Of a stretch of 64,000 bases of DNA, positions 51,602 through 60,681 are shown one piece after another. Origin of the DNA: Croceicoccus gelatinilyticus (lineage in GTDB: Bacteria; Pseudomonadota; Alphaproteobacteria; Sphingomonadales; Sphingomonadaceae); the NCBI RefSeq assembly GCF_018398395.1, contig NZ_JAHCBF010000002.1:1-64000 (forward strand), written 5' to 3'. Each line of letters opens with the position of its first letter. The stretch's first letter is position 1. Under the pieces are notes generated by a model. The model was given only the letters and a program-made list of their open reading frames with translations. It searched no databases and had not been told where the DNA came from. The position numbers and the translations under genes were made by a program.

Positions 51602-52714
51602 GGCATGAGTGAGCATACGGACGTGCAGAAATGTGCAGCCGGTCGGCACCTCGATGTCGCGCCAGCGCCAATGTCCTTCTTGAAACAAAGGTCCGTTGTT
51701 CGCCGCAACATTTCCAAGCACACACCGCGCATCCAGCGAAACCGCCCCCGCAGAGCCGACCCGCCAGGAAAGGCGATAGGAACCGGCGTTAACCGGCGCG
51801 AAGATACCGGCAACGTGCACCGGCGCGTTGTCGGCCAGCTCTATCGTCAGGGTGCCGTCCGCCCCGTCCGAAAGCCACGCATTCGCGCCCTGCGCCTTGC
51901 GCCATGCAAACGGACTGCCCTGCGATCTCGGCTTGGCGGCAGCCGACGGATTTGCCCGCCAAAGTCCGCTCTCGGCAAAATCACCGCCTCCGCCCAAGGC
52001 GATTTGCATGGCCAGTGCTCCTGCAGGATCACGATCCAAGAGGTGTTCGATCGCAGGCAGTCCATCGGGCGTGAATCCTGATGCCGCAGCGCTTTTCATC
52101 ATTGGGAGCATCACGCCGAGTGAAATCCGATCAGCACGTGCAATAATCATCGGCACCGATGCGGCCCACCACGGGTTACGGGCAAGCCGCTGATTGATCT
52201 GGCGTACCGCGCGTTCGTCCTGCGCGATCGACAGCAGAATCATCGGTGAAAATCGTGATTGGGGGTGCGCCCGAAACAGGGCTTCGACGCGATCGACAGC
52301 CTCATCAGTGCGGCCTGCCTGCAACGCCGCTTTGCACGCCGCAGCCTGCAGAAGAGGATCGCGCCATCCCAAGTGTCCCGCTGCGACAACCACCGGCGGA
52401 GATACCACGCCATCGTTGTGCACCGCCTGCGCCAAGATTGCCAAGCTGAGGTTAACTTGCCGAAGCGGGACGGCCGTCACCAACCGGCGGGCCATGCCTT
52501 GGGCGCTATGCGTTTCAATCGCCGCACGAACACCGGCCTGCGATCCATTCGCGGCAAGCCAGCCATCCTGAACAACCGGCATCCCACTCCGGTCTGCAGC
52601 GGCCGCTACTGTCAGCCCGGCAAGACCGGCAAATGCAAGGGCGGCGAGCACGCGAGAGCCGGCCCGCCCTGCACCCTCAACCCCCATAGCGATAGTATGC
52701 TTGCCCGTCCCCAT
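51551..52714 (-). CDS. unknown exported/anchored protein of the exopolysaccharide locus
   Basis: A protein of about 387 residues not recognised as a named family. An N-terminal hydrophobic segment (RVLAALAFAGLAGLTVAAAA) suggests a signal anchor. The middle is helical and TPR-like (PLLQAAACKAALQAGRTDEA, VDRVEALFRAHPQSRFSP). The C-terminal 100 residues look like a beta-sandwich carbohydrate-binding-type domain (GTLTIELADNAPVHVAGIF, GSYRLSWRVGSAGAVSLDAR, EGHWRWRDIEVPTGCTFLHV). Start at 52714 (GGGGCGG upstream) or 52687, both overlapping the Wzc end. Genes like this follow wzc in several sphingomonad exopolysaccharide loci, so a role in polymer assembly or retention is likely. Confidence 0.65.
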   Translation of the reverse strand: MGTGKHTIAMGVEGAGRAGSRVLAALAFAGLAGLTVAAAADRSGMPVVQDGWLAANGSQAGVRAAIETHSAQGMARRLVTAVPLRQVNLSLAILAQAVHNDGVVSPPVVVAAGHLGWRDPLLQAAACKAALQAGRTDEAVDRVEALFRAHPQSRFSPMILLSIAQDERAVRQINQRLARNPWWAASVPMIIARADRISLGVMLPMMKSAAASGFTPDGLPAIEHLLDRDPAGALAMQIALGGGGDFAESGLWRANPSAAAKPRSQGSPFAWRKAQGANAWLSDGADGTLTIELADNAPVHVAGIFAPVNAGSYRLSWRVGSAGAVSLDARCVLGNVAANNGPLFQEGHWRWRDIEVPTGCTFLHVRMLTHASRGRLEVSETTLRPLT

Positions 52715-54842
52715 ATTGCCGCCCCAGCCCAAGCCGACGCGCCTCCGCAAAGTCGAACTTCGCCATCACTCCCCCTACGATCCGGGCGCTGCCCGCTGCC
52801 AGTCGGGACAGCGCATTGCGCGCAGCTTCGACATCGGTACGCCCCGCTTCGACTACGAAGAGCGTAGCCACGTCCTTGCCGCTGGCCAGCACAGGAACAT
52901 CTGCAAGGCCAAGAACGGGCGGCCCATCGAGAACGATGATGTCGAAGTCGCGTTCGAACTTGCCCATCAGCTGGGCAAATTCGGGCGAACCGAGCAGGTC
53001 GGTCGGCACGGCAGGTACCGCCCCGCTGGGCAGCACGCTCAGATTGGCCACCGGCCCAGCCACGATCGCCGATGCCGCATCACCCGAAGCCAGCACACCC
53101 GAGAGGCCAGGCTCTGCCGCCAAACCCAGCATGTCGTGCAAGGCAGGGCGGCGCAGGTCGCAATCAACAATCAGAGTCCGCCGACCGCCTTCGGCAAAGG
53201 CCCTTGCGATACCGTAAGCGGTGGACGATTTGCCCTCACCCGGTTCTGCCGAAGTGACCAGAAGCCGCTGCGAACCACCGGACGGCAGCGCGAATTGCAG
53301 CGCGGTGCGAAGCGAGACGAGCGCTTCGTGCAGCGGCTCACCCGGCTGATCGAGCGCGTGGTCCATCCCCCCGCGACCGACCTTTGGCGTAATGCCAAGC
53401 AGGCGCAGGCCGAGCCGGTCTTCGATCTCTCCGGGCGTTCTAACCGCATTGTGACCCTGTTCGCGTAGCGCCACGGCCACGCCAGCGATTAGAAGGCCGG
53501 TAACCGCCGCCAAGGCAAGATTGAGGAGAAGGCGCGGCGATGACGGCTTCACCGGCGGGGATGCGCGGTCGATCTGCTGCACGTTGTTCGCCGTGATATT
53601 GGCTTCCGCGCTTGTCTGGCGGAACCGGGCCAGCAACCCGTCATAGAGCTGCCGGCTGGTATCGACTTCTCGCATCAAGGTGTTGAACTGAACGGCATCA
53701 TCTCGCTCCCGCTGGGTCGCGCCTTTCAGCATGTCGACCCGGCCCTGAAGCTCCTGCTCACGCGATGCGGCCATGCGATAGGAATCGCGGATGGACGTGC
53801 GGATCCCTTCTGCCAGCGTAGCGATCTGCGCATCGTATTCGCGAACGCGCTGCCGCAGGGGGGCGACGGCCGGATGCCCTGCCTGTTTGTCGGCCAGTTC
53901 CGCCTCCAGCGTCGCCTGGACTTGCGCGCGACTGGCGACCAGATCCTGCATCGCGCGGTTCTCGATCGCCTCTGCAATCGCGCCCGCGTCGGCATTGGCG
54001 ACAAGCTGCCACTTGCTCTGCGCCGCGATCCGCTCGTTCCGGGCCTCGCCGAGGGCGGCATTATAGCTGGTGAGGTCGAAGTCGGTCAGCGACGTTTCGT
54101 CACCGCCGCCAACGGTGCGCACCAGCCCGACTGCGCGGGCATAGTCGTTTGCCTCACGCTCCGCACTTTCCAGCCGGTCCCGCGCCTCTGCCAACTGCCG
54201 GCCAAGGAAGTCCCGTGCATAGACAGTCGCCTCCAACCGCCGGTCCACGTTGTAGCGTGCGTAGCTTTCGGCATAGGCGTTCGCCATCTGCGCGGCGAAG
54301 TCGGCATCAGGGCTTGTGAACGCGATCTGCACAACGCGCGAACCGCTGGGCAAAGTGACTTCGACACTGTCCTCGATGGTCTGCAGCACAAGCTCTCGCC
54401 GCGCCTCGGCCCTTGCGTCCGGACCGTCAGTGGCAGCAGAAACGTGCATCCTGTCAAAGAAAGCCTGCGGATCGCCCAGCAGATCCATCTCTTGCGCGAC
54501 ACGTTCTGCCATGCGGCGGCTGTTCAACACGTCGACGTGCGTTTGCAAAAAGCGATCGGCATCGCGGTACGCCTCACGAGAGGCGTTCTCCTCGCCCATG
54601 ATCTGGCGCGATTCCTGATCGATCTGAAGGCTGGATACCGCGGTGTAGCGCGGCGTCAGCATCAAGGTCATGGCAAGGCCGGCCAAGAGGCAACCGACGA
54701 CGACGGCCCCGATGAGAACGCGATTGTGCCAAAGCACACCCCAGAAACGCTGAAGATCGATAACCGGCGCGGCATCGATCCGATCGCCCCCTTGCGTGTC
54801 GGAGATTGCGGTCCCTTGTGCGAAATTTGCCATCCTGTTCAT
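52677..54842 (-). CDS. polysaccharide co-polymerase / BY-kinase (Wzc-like)
   Basis: A 721-residue inner-membrane PCP-2a protein. It has a Wzz domain with TM1 (VLIGAVVVGCLLAGLAMTLM), long periplasmic coiled coils (about 150-400) with a GNVR-type region, TM2 (LLLNLALAAVTGLLIAGVAV), and a cytosolic bacterial tyrosine kinase. The kinase has Walker A SAEPGEGKSSTAYGIARAF, Walker A' LIVDCDLRRP and Walker B DIIVLDGPPVLGLADV. The C-terminal tail has only three or so tyrosines (RQYGDGQAYYRYGG), fewer than in E. coli Wzc. It controls chain length and export together with the Wza-like protein encoded 2 bases upstream. Confidence 0.93.
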   Translation of the reverse strand: MNRMANFAQGTAISDTQGGDRIDAAPVIDLQRFWGVLWHNRVLIGAVVVGCLLAGLAMTLMLTPRYTAVSSLQIDQESRQIMGEENASREAYRDADRFLQTHVDVLNSRRMAERVAQEMDLLGDPQAFFDRMHVSAATDGPDARAEARRELVLQTIEDSVEVTLPSGSRVVQIAFTSPDADFAAQMANAYAESYARYNVDRRLEATVYARDFLGRQLAEARDRLESAEREANDYARAVGLVRTVGGGDETSLTDFDLTSYNAALGEARNERIAAQSKWQLVANADAGAIAEAIENRAMQDLVASRAQVQATLEAELADKQAGHPAVAPLRQRVREYDAQIATLAEGIRTSIRDSYRMAASREQELQGRVDMLKGATQRERDDAVQFNTLMREVDTSRQLYDGLLARFRQTSAEANITANNVQQIDRASPPVKPSSPRLLLNLALAAVTGLLIAGVAVALREQGHNAVRTPGEIEDRLGLRLLGITPKVGRGGMDHALDQPGEPLHEALVSLRTALQFALPSGGSQRLLVTSAEPGEGKSSTAYGIARAFAEGGRRTLIVDCDLRRPALHDMLGLAAEPGLSGVLASGDAASAIVAGPVANLSVLPSGAVPAVPTDLLGSPEFAQLMGKFERDFDIIVLDGPPVLGLADVPVLASGKDVATLFVVEAGRTDVEAARNALSRLAAGSARIVGGVMAKFDFAEARRLGLGRQYGDGQAYYRYGG

Positions 54843-54844
54843 GA

Positions 54845-55558
54845 TCAGAATGCCCGGAAAGTGTTGAAGAACGGGGCGGTCAGCAGGAAGTCGCGGAACG
54901 CGCCCTTCAATGCCGAATTGTTGACGACGACCATGTCGCCCCCACGCAAGGGCGGGTCGTCCGCCGCGCCGGTGCGGATATCGACGAGGTTGAAGACCGC
55001 GCCCATGCGCTGCCCGTCCTGCACGCGGAAGACCATCACCTGGTCCAGCTTTGCCGTGCGGTTCGGGCTCTTTGCCTGCGCGATCATTTCCAACAGGGTC
55101 GCGCGGCCTTGTGGCAGTTCGAAACGGCCTGGTGCATTCACTGCACCTTCGACCGTGACGTATTGGCTGGCCGATACCTTCACGAAGATCGTGACGCGCG
55201 CATCGTTGTAGAAAGCATCGTCCAGCCGCGCCTTGATCTGGCGGGTCAGTTCGCCCGTCGTCAGCCCTGCTGCATCGACCGTGCCGATCAGTGGATAGTC
55301 GAAGCGCCCCTCTGCATCGACCGGCAAGTCGGCAAAGCTCAGCGAAGGTTCGCCATAGACCGCGATCGACAACCGGTCGAACGGGCCGATGCGATAGACC
55401 GCGTCTGCGGGCCGCGCGGTGGCTTGCAACGAGCGATAGGCATCCGGCCCGCGCGCCAGGCTTTCATCAGGATAGGACTGGCAGCCTGAAAGGCCTGCAC
55501 AGCCCACGGCGAATAGAACGACAGCGCGAAACCGCGCCGGAACGACGTTATTCTTCAT
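54845..55558 (-). CDS. polysaccharide export lipoprotein (Wza-like)
   Basis: A 237-residue outer-membrane export protein. A lipoprotein signal ends at the lipobox LSGC (about residue 26). A Poly_export domain follows (YRIGPFDRLSIAVYGEPSLS, FDYPLIGTVDAAGLTTGELT). Next is a SLBB domain (QYVTVEGAVNAPGRFELPQG) and the end GGDMVVVNNSALKGAFRD. Shorter than E. coli Wza (one SLBB and no long C-terminal helix), as usual for sphingomonads. Its end is 2 bases before wzc. It overlaps the polymerase/ligase gene upstream by 11 bases. Confidence 0.93.
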   Translation of the reverse strand: MKNNVVPARFRAVVLFAVGCAGLSGCQSYPDESLARGPDAYRSLQATARPADAVYRIGPFDRLSIAVYGEPSLSFADLPVDAEGRFDYPLIGTVDAAGLTTGELTRQIKARLDDAFYNDARVTIFVKVSASQYVTVEGAVNAPGRFELPQGRATLLEMIAQAKSPNRTAKLDQVMVFRVQDGQRMGAVFNLVDIRTGAADDPPLRGGDMVVVNNSALKGAFRDFLLTAPFFNTFRAF

Positions 55559-56903
55559 TTGCGACCCCCCTCTCCGCAGAGAGCATCAGCCCAAGCGCCG
55601 CAGCAGAGACCACGGCGAGCGAAAGCGAACGAAACGGATAATCGACAAGCGCGTGGAGCCCGACAATCGCCAGAACGGCGAAAGGGACGAGATCTCCACA
55701 GTCGAAACCTAATTTTAACAATGTTGTCATGGATTTAACGACGCGAACGGTCACCCAGCCAGTGAGCAGGACGGCAAATCCCCCGGCCTCGATCAGGAAT
55801 TCGAGCCAGTCCGAATGAGCGCGATTCGCATATGTGGCGTCGACGACGGAAAGGCTCTCAACCATGGGAAAGGCGTGTTCGAACGTACCCAGCCCTGTCC
55901 CCCAAGGGAACGACAGCGCCGCAAGACGCAGCGCATCGGGCCAGATCGCTTGCAAGCGTGGATCAAGCGCGATGTCCGGACGGGAGAACGGACCGAAATC
56001 GCAGAGAAATGCCACAAATGGCAATGTGCATCCGGCCATGACCAGCAAGGCCGTGCGCCGGAAATTTGAGCTACTTCCAGACACGAATGCCGCCAAAGAA
56101 AGGGGGATCAGGCTGAGGCCCAGAGCCGCCCGCGATCCGGTTAACAGCAGGCCGAGGGTAAGGATTATGACAACAGCAACCATCAAGCCTGGATGAAGCC
56201 GTTCCTGCGGATCACCCTTGCCAGCCAATGACAGCGCGGCACAAAGGCCAATCAGCAGCAGATCGCCTTGGCTGTTCTGGTTGGCGAACAGTCCCGGTGC
56301 GCCTCCTCCGGCCGGTTTGGAATAGAACTGCCAGGCGCCTGTCGCGGCCTGCACGATTGCGATTGCGGCAGACAGAAGAGCTAAGGCGAAAAGCAGGTCA
56401 GACACCTTTGCCCTTGCTTCAGCCGGAAGGCGCAGGGCCAGCAGGAAAGCAACGGCAGGCGCAAGCAGGCTAAGCCCGCTCCAGATCGTGCTGGCAGGGT
56501 CGATCGACATCGGCCAGCCGAACGGGACGGGACCACCAACGCGAAGCACCATGCGAAGGGTTTCGCCGAACGGCAGAGATTCCCTGACCCTGAACGGGAT
56601 TGGCACGATCTGAATGAGGGCCAGTGCCGGAAGCGCCAGCGCAAGCGCCCAGTCGTGTCGCGAAATTCGTCCGCCGCGCCCTCTGTCATATGCGAGGACG
56701 GCACCACCACATGCCAGCGCCGTTATGATGACAATGGCTTCGGGAAATGCATCAGGAGAACCACCACCGCCAACCAGGGCTGCCACGATCAGCAGCGTGT
56801 ACAGTGGCGCGCTTTCGACCGAAACCCGCGATCGGACGAACGCGAGCAGAGCCAATGGTGCCCCCCTCTTTGTCCCTGTCGACGCAGATTTCGGCATGGC
56901 CAT
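55548..56903 (-). CDS. O-antigen ligase/polymerase family protein (Wzy_C)
   Basis: A 451-residue membrane protein with about twelve spans and the Wzy_C signature region (LLTGSRAALGLSLIPLSLAA, then a periplasmic loop containing WPDALRLAALSFPWGTGLGTF and YANRAHSDWLEFLIEAGGFA). The loop's HSDWLEFLIE segment is diagnostic. It either polymerises or ligates the polysaccharide; a second polymerase-like protein is encoded at 50276. AT-rich patches (for example around 55700-55740) mark it as different in base composition from the flanks, which fits exchange of surface-polysaccharide genes. Confidence 0.9.
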   Translation of the reverse strand: MAMPKSASTGTKRGAPLALLAFVRSRVSVESAPLYTLLIVAALVGGGGSPDAFPEAIVIITALACGGAVLAYDRGRGGRISRHDWALALALPALALIQIVPIPFRVRESLPFGETLRMVLRVGGPVPFGWPMSIDPASTIWSGLSLLAPAVAFLLALRLPAEARAKVSDLLFALALLSAAIAIVQAATGAWQFYSKPAGGGAPGLFANQNSQGDLLLIGLCAALSLAGKGDPQERLHPGLMVAVVIILTLGLLLTGSRAALGLSLIPLSLAAFVSGSSSNFRRTALLVMAGCTLPFVAFLCDFGPFSRPDIALDPRLQAIWPDALRLAALSFPWGTGLGTFEHAFPMVESLSVVDATYANRAHSDWLEFLIEAGGFAVLLTGWVTVRVVKSMTTLLKLGFDCGDLVPFAVLAIVGLHALVDYPFRSLSLAVVSAAALGLMLSAERGVANEE

Positions 56904-57024
56904 CCGGTTCGAACTCCCTTGCTCTTAAAGTCGAGCGTCATCGCTGGCCCGCTGGCCTTCGCCGCGAGGTGTGAATCACATCTCGGATGAGTGCTTCGCC
57001 CAGAAGGCTCGAAGCGATACGGAC

Positions 57025-57249
57025 CTAGCCGTTGCTGTCGGGTCGGCCCTTGTCGATCGCGCCAACCGCTTTTCCGATCCCTTCCTGCGCGCGGTCAGGC
57101 AGCATCGGGGCGATATCGATCGCGCGCGGCTGCCCTTTGCGTTCGGGCTTTTCCTGCCCGCTTCGCCCAACCTTGGCGACACTGGCCGAAAGCGCCGGGA
57201 CGGCAATCCCCGCAACGAGCAACGCGGACAGGATCACGGTTCTTCGCAT
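57025..57249 (-). CDS. small exported protein, unknown
   Basis: A 74-residue open frame with a clear signal peptide (MRRTVILSALLVAGIAVPALSAS) and a short basic, Lys/Arg/Pro-rich mature part (GRSGQEKPERKGQP). GGGAG lies 10 bases before the ATG. It occupies the otherwise empty 533-base stretch between the Wzy_C gene and a glycosyltransferase gene. Nothing else is seen in 56904-57024 and 57250-57436. It might be a periplasmic accessory of the polysaccharide machine. Existence of the gene is plausible but unproven. Confidence 0.5.
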   Translation of the reverse strand: MRRTVILSALLVAGIAVPALSASVAKVGRSGQEKPERKGQPRAIDIAPMLPDRAQEGIGKAVGAIDKGRPDSNG

Positions 57250-57436
57250 AGCCAGAATACTCCCACTTCCGCCCGGTGGCGGCTCTTGCACATGACTTGT
57301 CAGAGCTCGCACATCGCCGAAAGCCGGTTTCCGAACCGTTCCGGAGCAATGCGGGGAAGTCCCCACCGCATCGGACATATTCCTGAGCAAATCCGGCAAG
57401 TTGGGGGGTGACCCGGGCGTCCGCATCGCGCATCCA

Positions 57437-58642
57437 ATGCGCATGAGGGTCGCCATCGTGAACACACTTTACCCGCCGACAACGGTGGGCGGGGCAGAGC
57501 GCAGCGTCGCCGTTTTGGCCGAGGCGCTGGCCGCGGCTGGCGACGATGTTCACGTGATCGCCCTTGATGACTGTGCGCAGCAATCGACGCAGGTCGTGAA
57601 CGGGGTGACCGTGCATCGCCTGCCGCATGCCAACATCTACTGGCCGTTTGAAGATGATGCGCGGCCAAGTCTTGCAGAGCGGGCTGGCTGGCACCTTAAG
57701 GACCGGGGGTCGGCGCCGGTCACAGATCATGTCGCGACGCTGCTACGCGAATTACGACCGGACGTGCTGCACACCAACAATCTCTCGGGCTTTGGTTCGG
57801 CAATAATTCCATTGGCGCGCGACCTGAAAATACCGGTCGTCCACACGCTGCGCGATTTCAGCTTGCTTTGCGCAAGGTCCAGCCTGTTCCGGTCCGGCAA
57901 GGATTGCACGGGCCGGTGCCTTTCCTGCCGCATGCTGACCGGCCCGCGCATGCAAGCGGCTGAAGGGGCGCAGATCGTTGTCGGCAATAGCCGGTACATG
58001 GTCGACAGGCACCGGGCGGAAGGACTGTTCGCAAGAACCGCTGCCCGTACCATCTACAACGCTGTGCCTGATATAGCCGGCGGCAAGCTCACGCCCGAAC
58101 GGAAGGAAAGCACTCCGCTACGCATCGGCTTCATGGGCGCGATCAAGGCCGAAAAAGGGATCGAGCAGCTTCTTGGCGCCTGTCGCGCCTTGCCCGTATC
58201 GGACTGGCGACTGGTGATCGCCGGCAAGGGCGACGAAAATTACGTCAAGGGATTGAAGGCCAGCCACGCCGACTTGCCGATCGACTGGCTGGGCTTCGTT
58301 GCGGCGGAGCGTTTTTACGCAGAGAGCGACCTCGTGGTCATTCCGTCGATCTGGCCCGAACCGATGCCGCGCACTCTTATCGAGACGATGGTAAATGGCT
58401 TGCCTGTTCTGGTTGCTGACGCAGGGGGAGCGCCGGAAGTCGCACAGGCTTATCCGAACGCCACGATCTATCCCCGGCGCGACACTGGAGCCCTCGCCAA
58501 ACTCCTGACAGATGCGATCAGCCAGCGCCCGCCCCGCGTCCAGCCAGACCGCGAGATCAGAGCCGCTTTCGGGGCAAAGCGGCTGGCCGCAGAATATCGC
58601 GAAGCCTATCACGCCGCCATCACGCAGGTGGCCAATGGTTGA
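57437..58642 (+). CDS. glycosyltransferase family 4 protein
   Basis: A 401-residue GT4 enzyme. The N-terminal domain starts VAIVNTLYPPTTVGGAERSV with the GGAE nucleotide-loop motif. The acceptor side has RPDVLHTNNLSGFGSAIIPL and VHTLRDFSLLCARSSLFRSG followed by a Cys pair (CTGRCLSCRML). The donor site is IGFMGAIKAEKGIEQLL and the EX7E-type PEPMPRTLIETMVNGLPVLV. It adds a sugar to the exopolysaccharide repeat. The ATG at 57437 is used; 57443 is possible. It is overlapped by the acetyltransferase gene at its 3' end. Confidence 0.9.
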   Translation: MRMRVAIVNTLYPPTTVGGAERSVAVLAEALAAAGDDVHVIALDDCAQQSTQVVNGVTVHRLPHANIYWPFEDDARPSLAERAGWHLKDRGSAPVTDHVATLLRELRPDVLHTNNLSGFGSAIIPLARDLKIPVVHTLRDFSLLCARSSLFRSGKDCTGRCLSCRMLTGPRMQAAEGAQIVVGNSRYMVDRHRAEGLFARTAARTIYNAVPDIAGGKLTPERKESTPLRIGFMGAIKAEKGIEQLLGACRALPVSDWRLVIAGKGDENYVKGLKASHADLPIDWLGFVAAERFYAESDLVVIPSIWPEPMPRTLIETMVNGLPVLVADAGGAPEVAQAYPNATIYPRRDTGALAKLLTDAISQRPPRVQPDREIRAAFGAKRLAAEYREAYHAAITQVANG

Positions 58643-59204
58643 TCGCGTTGAGCATGATGGCTTCGCGCGGCTGGTGGCCATGGATGTCGCCATCTGGGCC
58701 CGACATGCGGGTAAGCCTGCCGGTTGGAGCTTCGCGTTGCGGTCTCTTGCCCTTCGGCCCGGATTTCTTTTCGTGCTCGGTCACCGCATCGCGCGATCCG
58801 TGCGGTCATGGCCGCTGATCGGTGGTGTGCTTTTCCGCGTTGGCCTGTTCCTTCTGGAAGCAACATGGTCGAGCGAGATCGGGGCGGAGGCACAGATTGG
58901 CGGCGGCCTCTATACGCCGCACCCGTTCGGTATGGTGATCGGCAACGGCTGCGTAATCGGGCGCGACGTGACTGTCCTTCAGAACGTGACACTGGGTCGG
59001 CGCAATCCCGGCGCGGGCGGCGTACCGGTGGTAAAAGACGGCGCGATGCTTGGCGCTGGCGCCGTGATCCTTGGGGCAATAACGATCGGCGAAAGGGCAA
59101 AGGTCGCCGCAAACGCCCTCGTGCTTGACGACGTACCGCCGGATGGCGTGGCGATCGGCAACCCTGCCACAGTCACGCAGCGGCAATTGGTCCGCTCCGC
59201 CTGA
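58635..59204 (+). CDS. serine O-acetyltransferase-like hexapeptide transferase
   Basis: A 189-residue left-handed beta-helix acetyltransferase. An N-terminal helical part is followed by hexapeptide repeats (GAEAQIGGGLYTPHPFGMVI, IGRDVTVLQNVTLGRRNPGA, GAMLGAGAVILGAITIGERA). The catalytic His is in TPHPFG. The sequence resembles CysE, but it lacks the long N-terminal domain. Coupled by 8-base overlap with a GT4 gene in the exopolysaccharide locus, it more likely acetylates the polysaccharide or a sugar precursor than serine. Membrane-type acyltransferase features are absent. Confidence 0.85.
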   Translation: MVDRVEHDGFARLVAMDVAIWARHAGKPAGWSFALRSLALRPGFLFVLGHRIARSVRSWPLIGGVLFRVGLFLLEATWSSEIGAEAQIGGGLYTPHPFGMVIGNGCVIGRDVTVLQNVTLGRRNPGAGGVPVVKDGAMLGAGAVILGAITIGERAKVAANALVLDDVPPDGVAIGNPATVTQRQLVRSA

Positions 59205-59213
59205 AAGGTCGCG

Positions 59214-60578
59214 CTACGCCGCCGCGCGATAGGCGATCTTGCCGTCGATAATCGTCATGGCGACCAGACCGGCCGATAGATCGCCCCGCGCTTCGCCCCA
59301 ACCCTTGCGCAAGAGGCACAGGTCGGCTGGCGCGCCTGCTTCCACCTTGCGTATCCGCGTCGGCTCGACAGGATCGGCCAGATAGAGTTCCAGCGCTGCG
59401 TCGGCAGAAATGGCTTCTGCGCCGCCAAGGATCGCACCGCCGCGCGTCTTTCGGTCAGTTGCCGCCCTCATACCGATCCACGGATCGATATCGCCATAGG
59501 GTGCGTCGCTGCTGCCCAGCATTGTCACCCCTCGTTCGCGAAACGTGGCCAGCCGGTAAAGCATGGGCCAGTCGCCTGAGGGAATATCGCGGCGATAGGC
59601 ATCCCCCCGATCGTGGACGAAACCGGGATTGGCCCCGATCACGAGGCCGAGATCGACAACCTGCCGCACCAAGGCGTCGGGCGTGACCGATGCGTGTTCG
59701 ATCCGGTCGCCATGAATGACGCCCGCCTGTGCAAATGCGGCGAGCGTGAAGACCATCTCGACTTCGGTGACGCAATGGACCGCGACTGCCCTTGCCTGAT
59801 CATGCGCCGCCGTCATCGCGCGAACGGTGGCATCGAAATCCGGCAAATGCGCTTCGTGAAGGTGTATTTTCACTGCCCCCAGCGTTTGCCGCCGCGCGAA
59901 TGCCGCATTGGCCAGCGCAGGCGTTCCCGCAACGACAACGGATTGCGGCAGCGCGCCTGTCTTCTGCTGCCGGGCCAGCCATGCCAGTTCCGCCGGTCCG
60001 TTGGACGGTGTCATGTCGGTCACGCCCGTCACACCGAACCGGGCAAGATCGGCACCCAGCGCGGCCAAATCCGGTGGCGACCCGGAAAGCGTTTCTCTCA
60101 GCCACGCATCTTCGTCGAACAAGCGGCCGGTCCACCCGCTCGCGTCCCGTTCCAGCCCGGCAGGGATCGCGGGCTGCCCAGCGAGCAAGCGGTCCAGACC
60201 GGCGCTGTTGAAGATCCAGAGCCTGCCGGTCCGATCCTGAATCCGGACGGGTCGGTCGGATGCGACACGGTCCAGCCAGTGCCGGTCGATCATGCCGGCA
60301 ATCGCCTCGTCATAACCCACGCCGCGCAGCCATGAACTTCCCGATGCGGAAAGGACCTGCTTGAGGCCATCCTCGTTCACGACGGATGGCGGGCCACAAT
60401 GCACCGAACTGCGGCGCACTGCGGTCGCTGCCAGATGCAGATGATGATCGTGCAGGCCCGGAACCAGCAATCCGCCACCGGCGTCGATCACCTCATCAGC
60501 CTTCTCTTCCGCGAACGCGCCAATCGCATCGACCCGCCCCCCAACGATCCGGACATCCACACGTGTGCCGTTCCACAA
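59214..60578 (-). CDS. amidohydrolase family protein (YtcJ-like)
   Basis: A metal-dependent hydrolase of about 454 residues from the first available TTG. Metal-site residues appear in LHDHHLHLAATAV, VKIHLHEAHLPDF, AVAVHCVTEVEMVF and DRIEHASVTPDAL, and the Asp in SSDAPYGDIDPW. The frame stays open upstream and encodes NTRNLLIRDAELW, the usual first beta-strand of the family, yet contains no ATG, GTG or TTG before it (an ATT, ATA or CTG would be needed). Either a non-standard start is used or translation begins at TTG 60578. Substrate unknown; the family includes amidases and formimidoyl hydrolases. Confidence 0.85.
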   Translation of the reverse strand: MWNGTRVDVRIVGGRVDAIGAFAEEKADEVIDAGGGLLVPGLHDHHLHLAATAVRRSSVHCGPPSVVNEDGLKQVLSASGSSWLRGVGYDEAIAGMIDRHWLDRVASDRPVRIQDRTGRLWIFNSAGLDRLLAGQPAIPAGLERDASGWTGRLFDEDAWLRETLSGSPPDLAALGADLARFGVTGVTDMTPSNGPAELAWLARQQKTGALPQSVVVAGTPALANAAFARRQTLGAVKIHLHEAHLPDFDATVRAMTAAHDQARAVAVHCVTEVEMVFTLAAFAQAGVIHGDRIEHASVTPDALVRQVVDLGLVIGANPGFVHDRGDAYRRDIPSGDWPMLYRLATFRERGVTMLGSSDAPYGDIDPWIGMRAATDRKTRGGAILGGAEAISADAALELYLADPVEPTRIRKVEAGAPADLCLLRKGWGEARGDLSAGLVAMTIIDGKIAYRAAA

Positions 60579-60681
60579 TTCGGCATCGCGGATAAGCAGG
60601 TTGCGGGTATTTATCGCAGGTCTCTCAATCGGCTGGGCCCAGGACTTGCAGGATTAGCAGCTTGCAGCCTGCCGCGTAAGG

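Noticed and set aside
44864-59204. The polysaccharide region as an integrated prophage
   Set aside because: Apart from the two spike genes there are no integrase, terminase, portal, capsid, tail or lysis genes and no attachment repeats; the remaining genes are standard polysaccharide functions.
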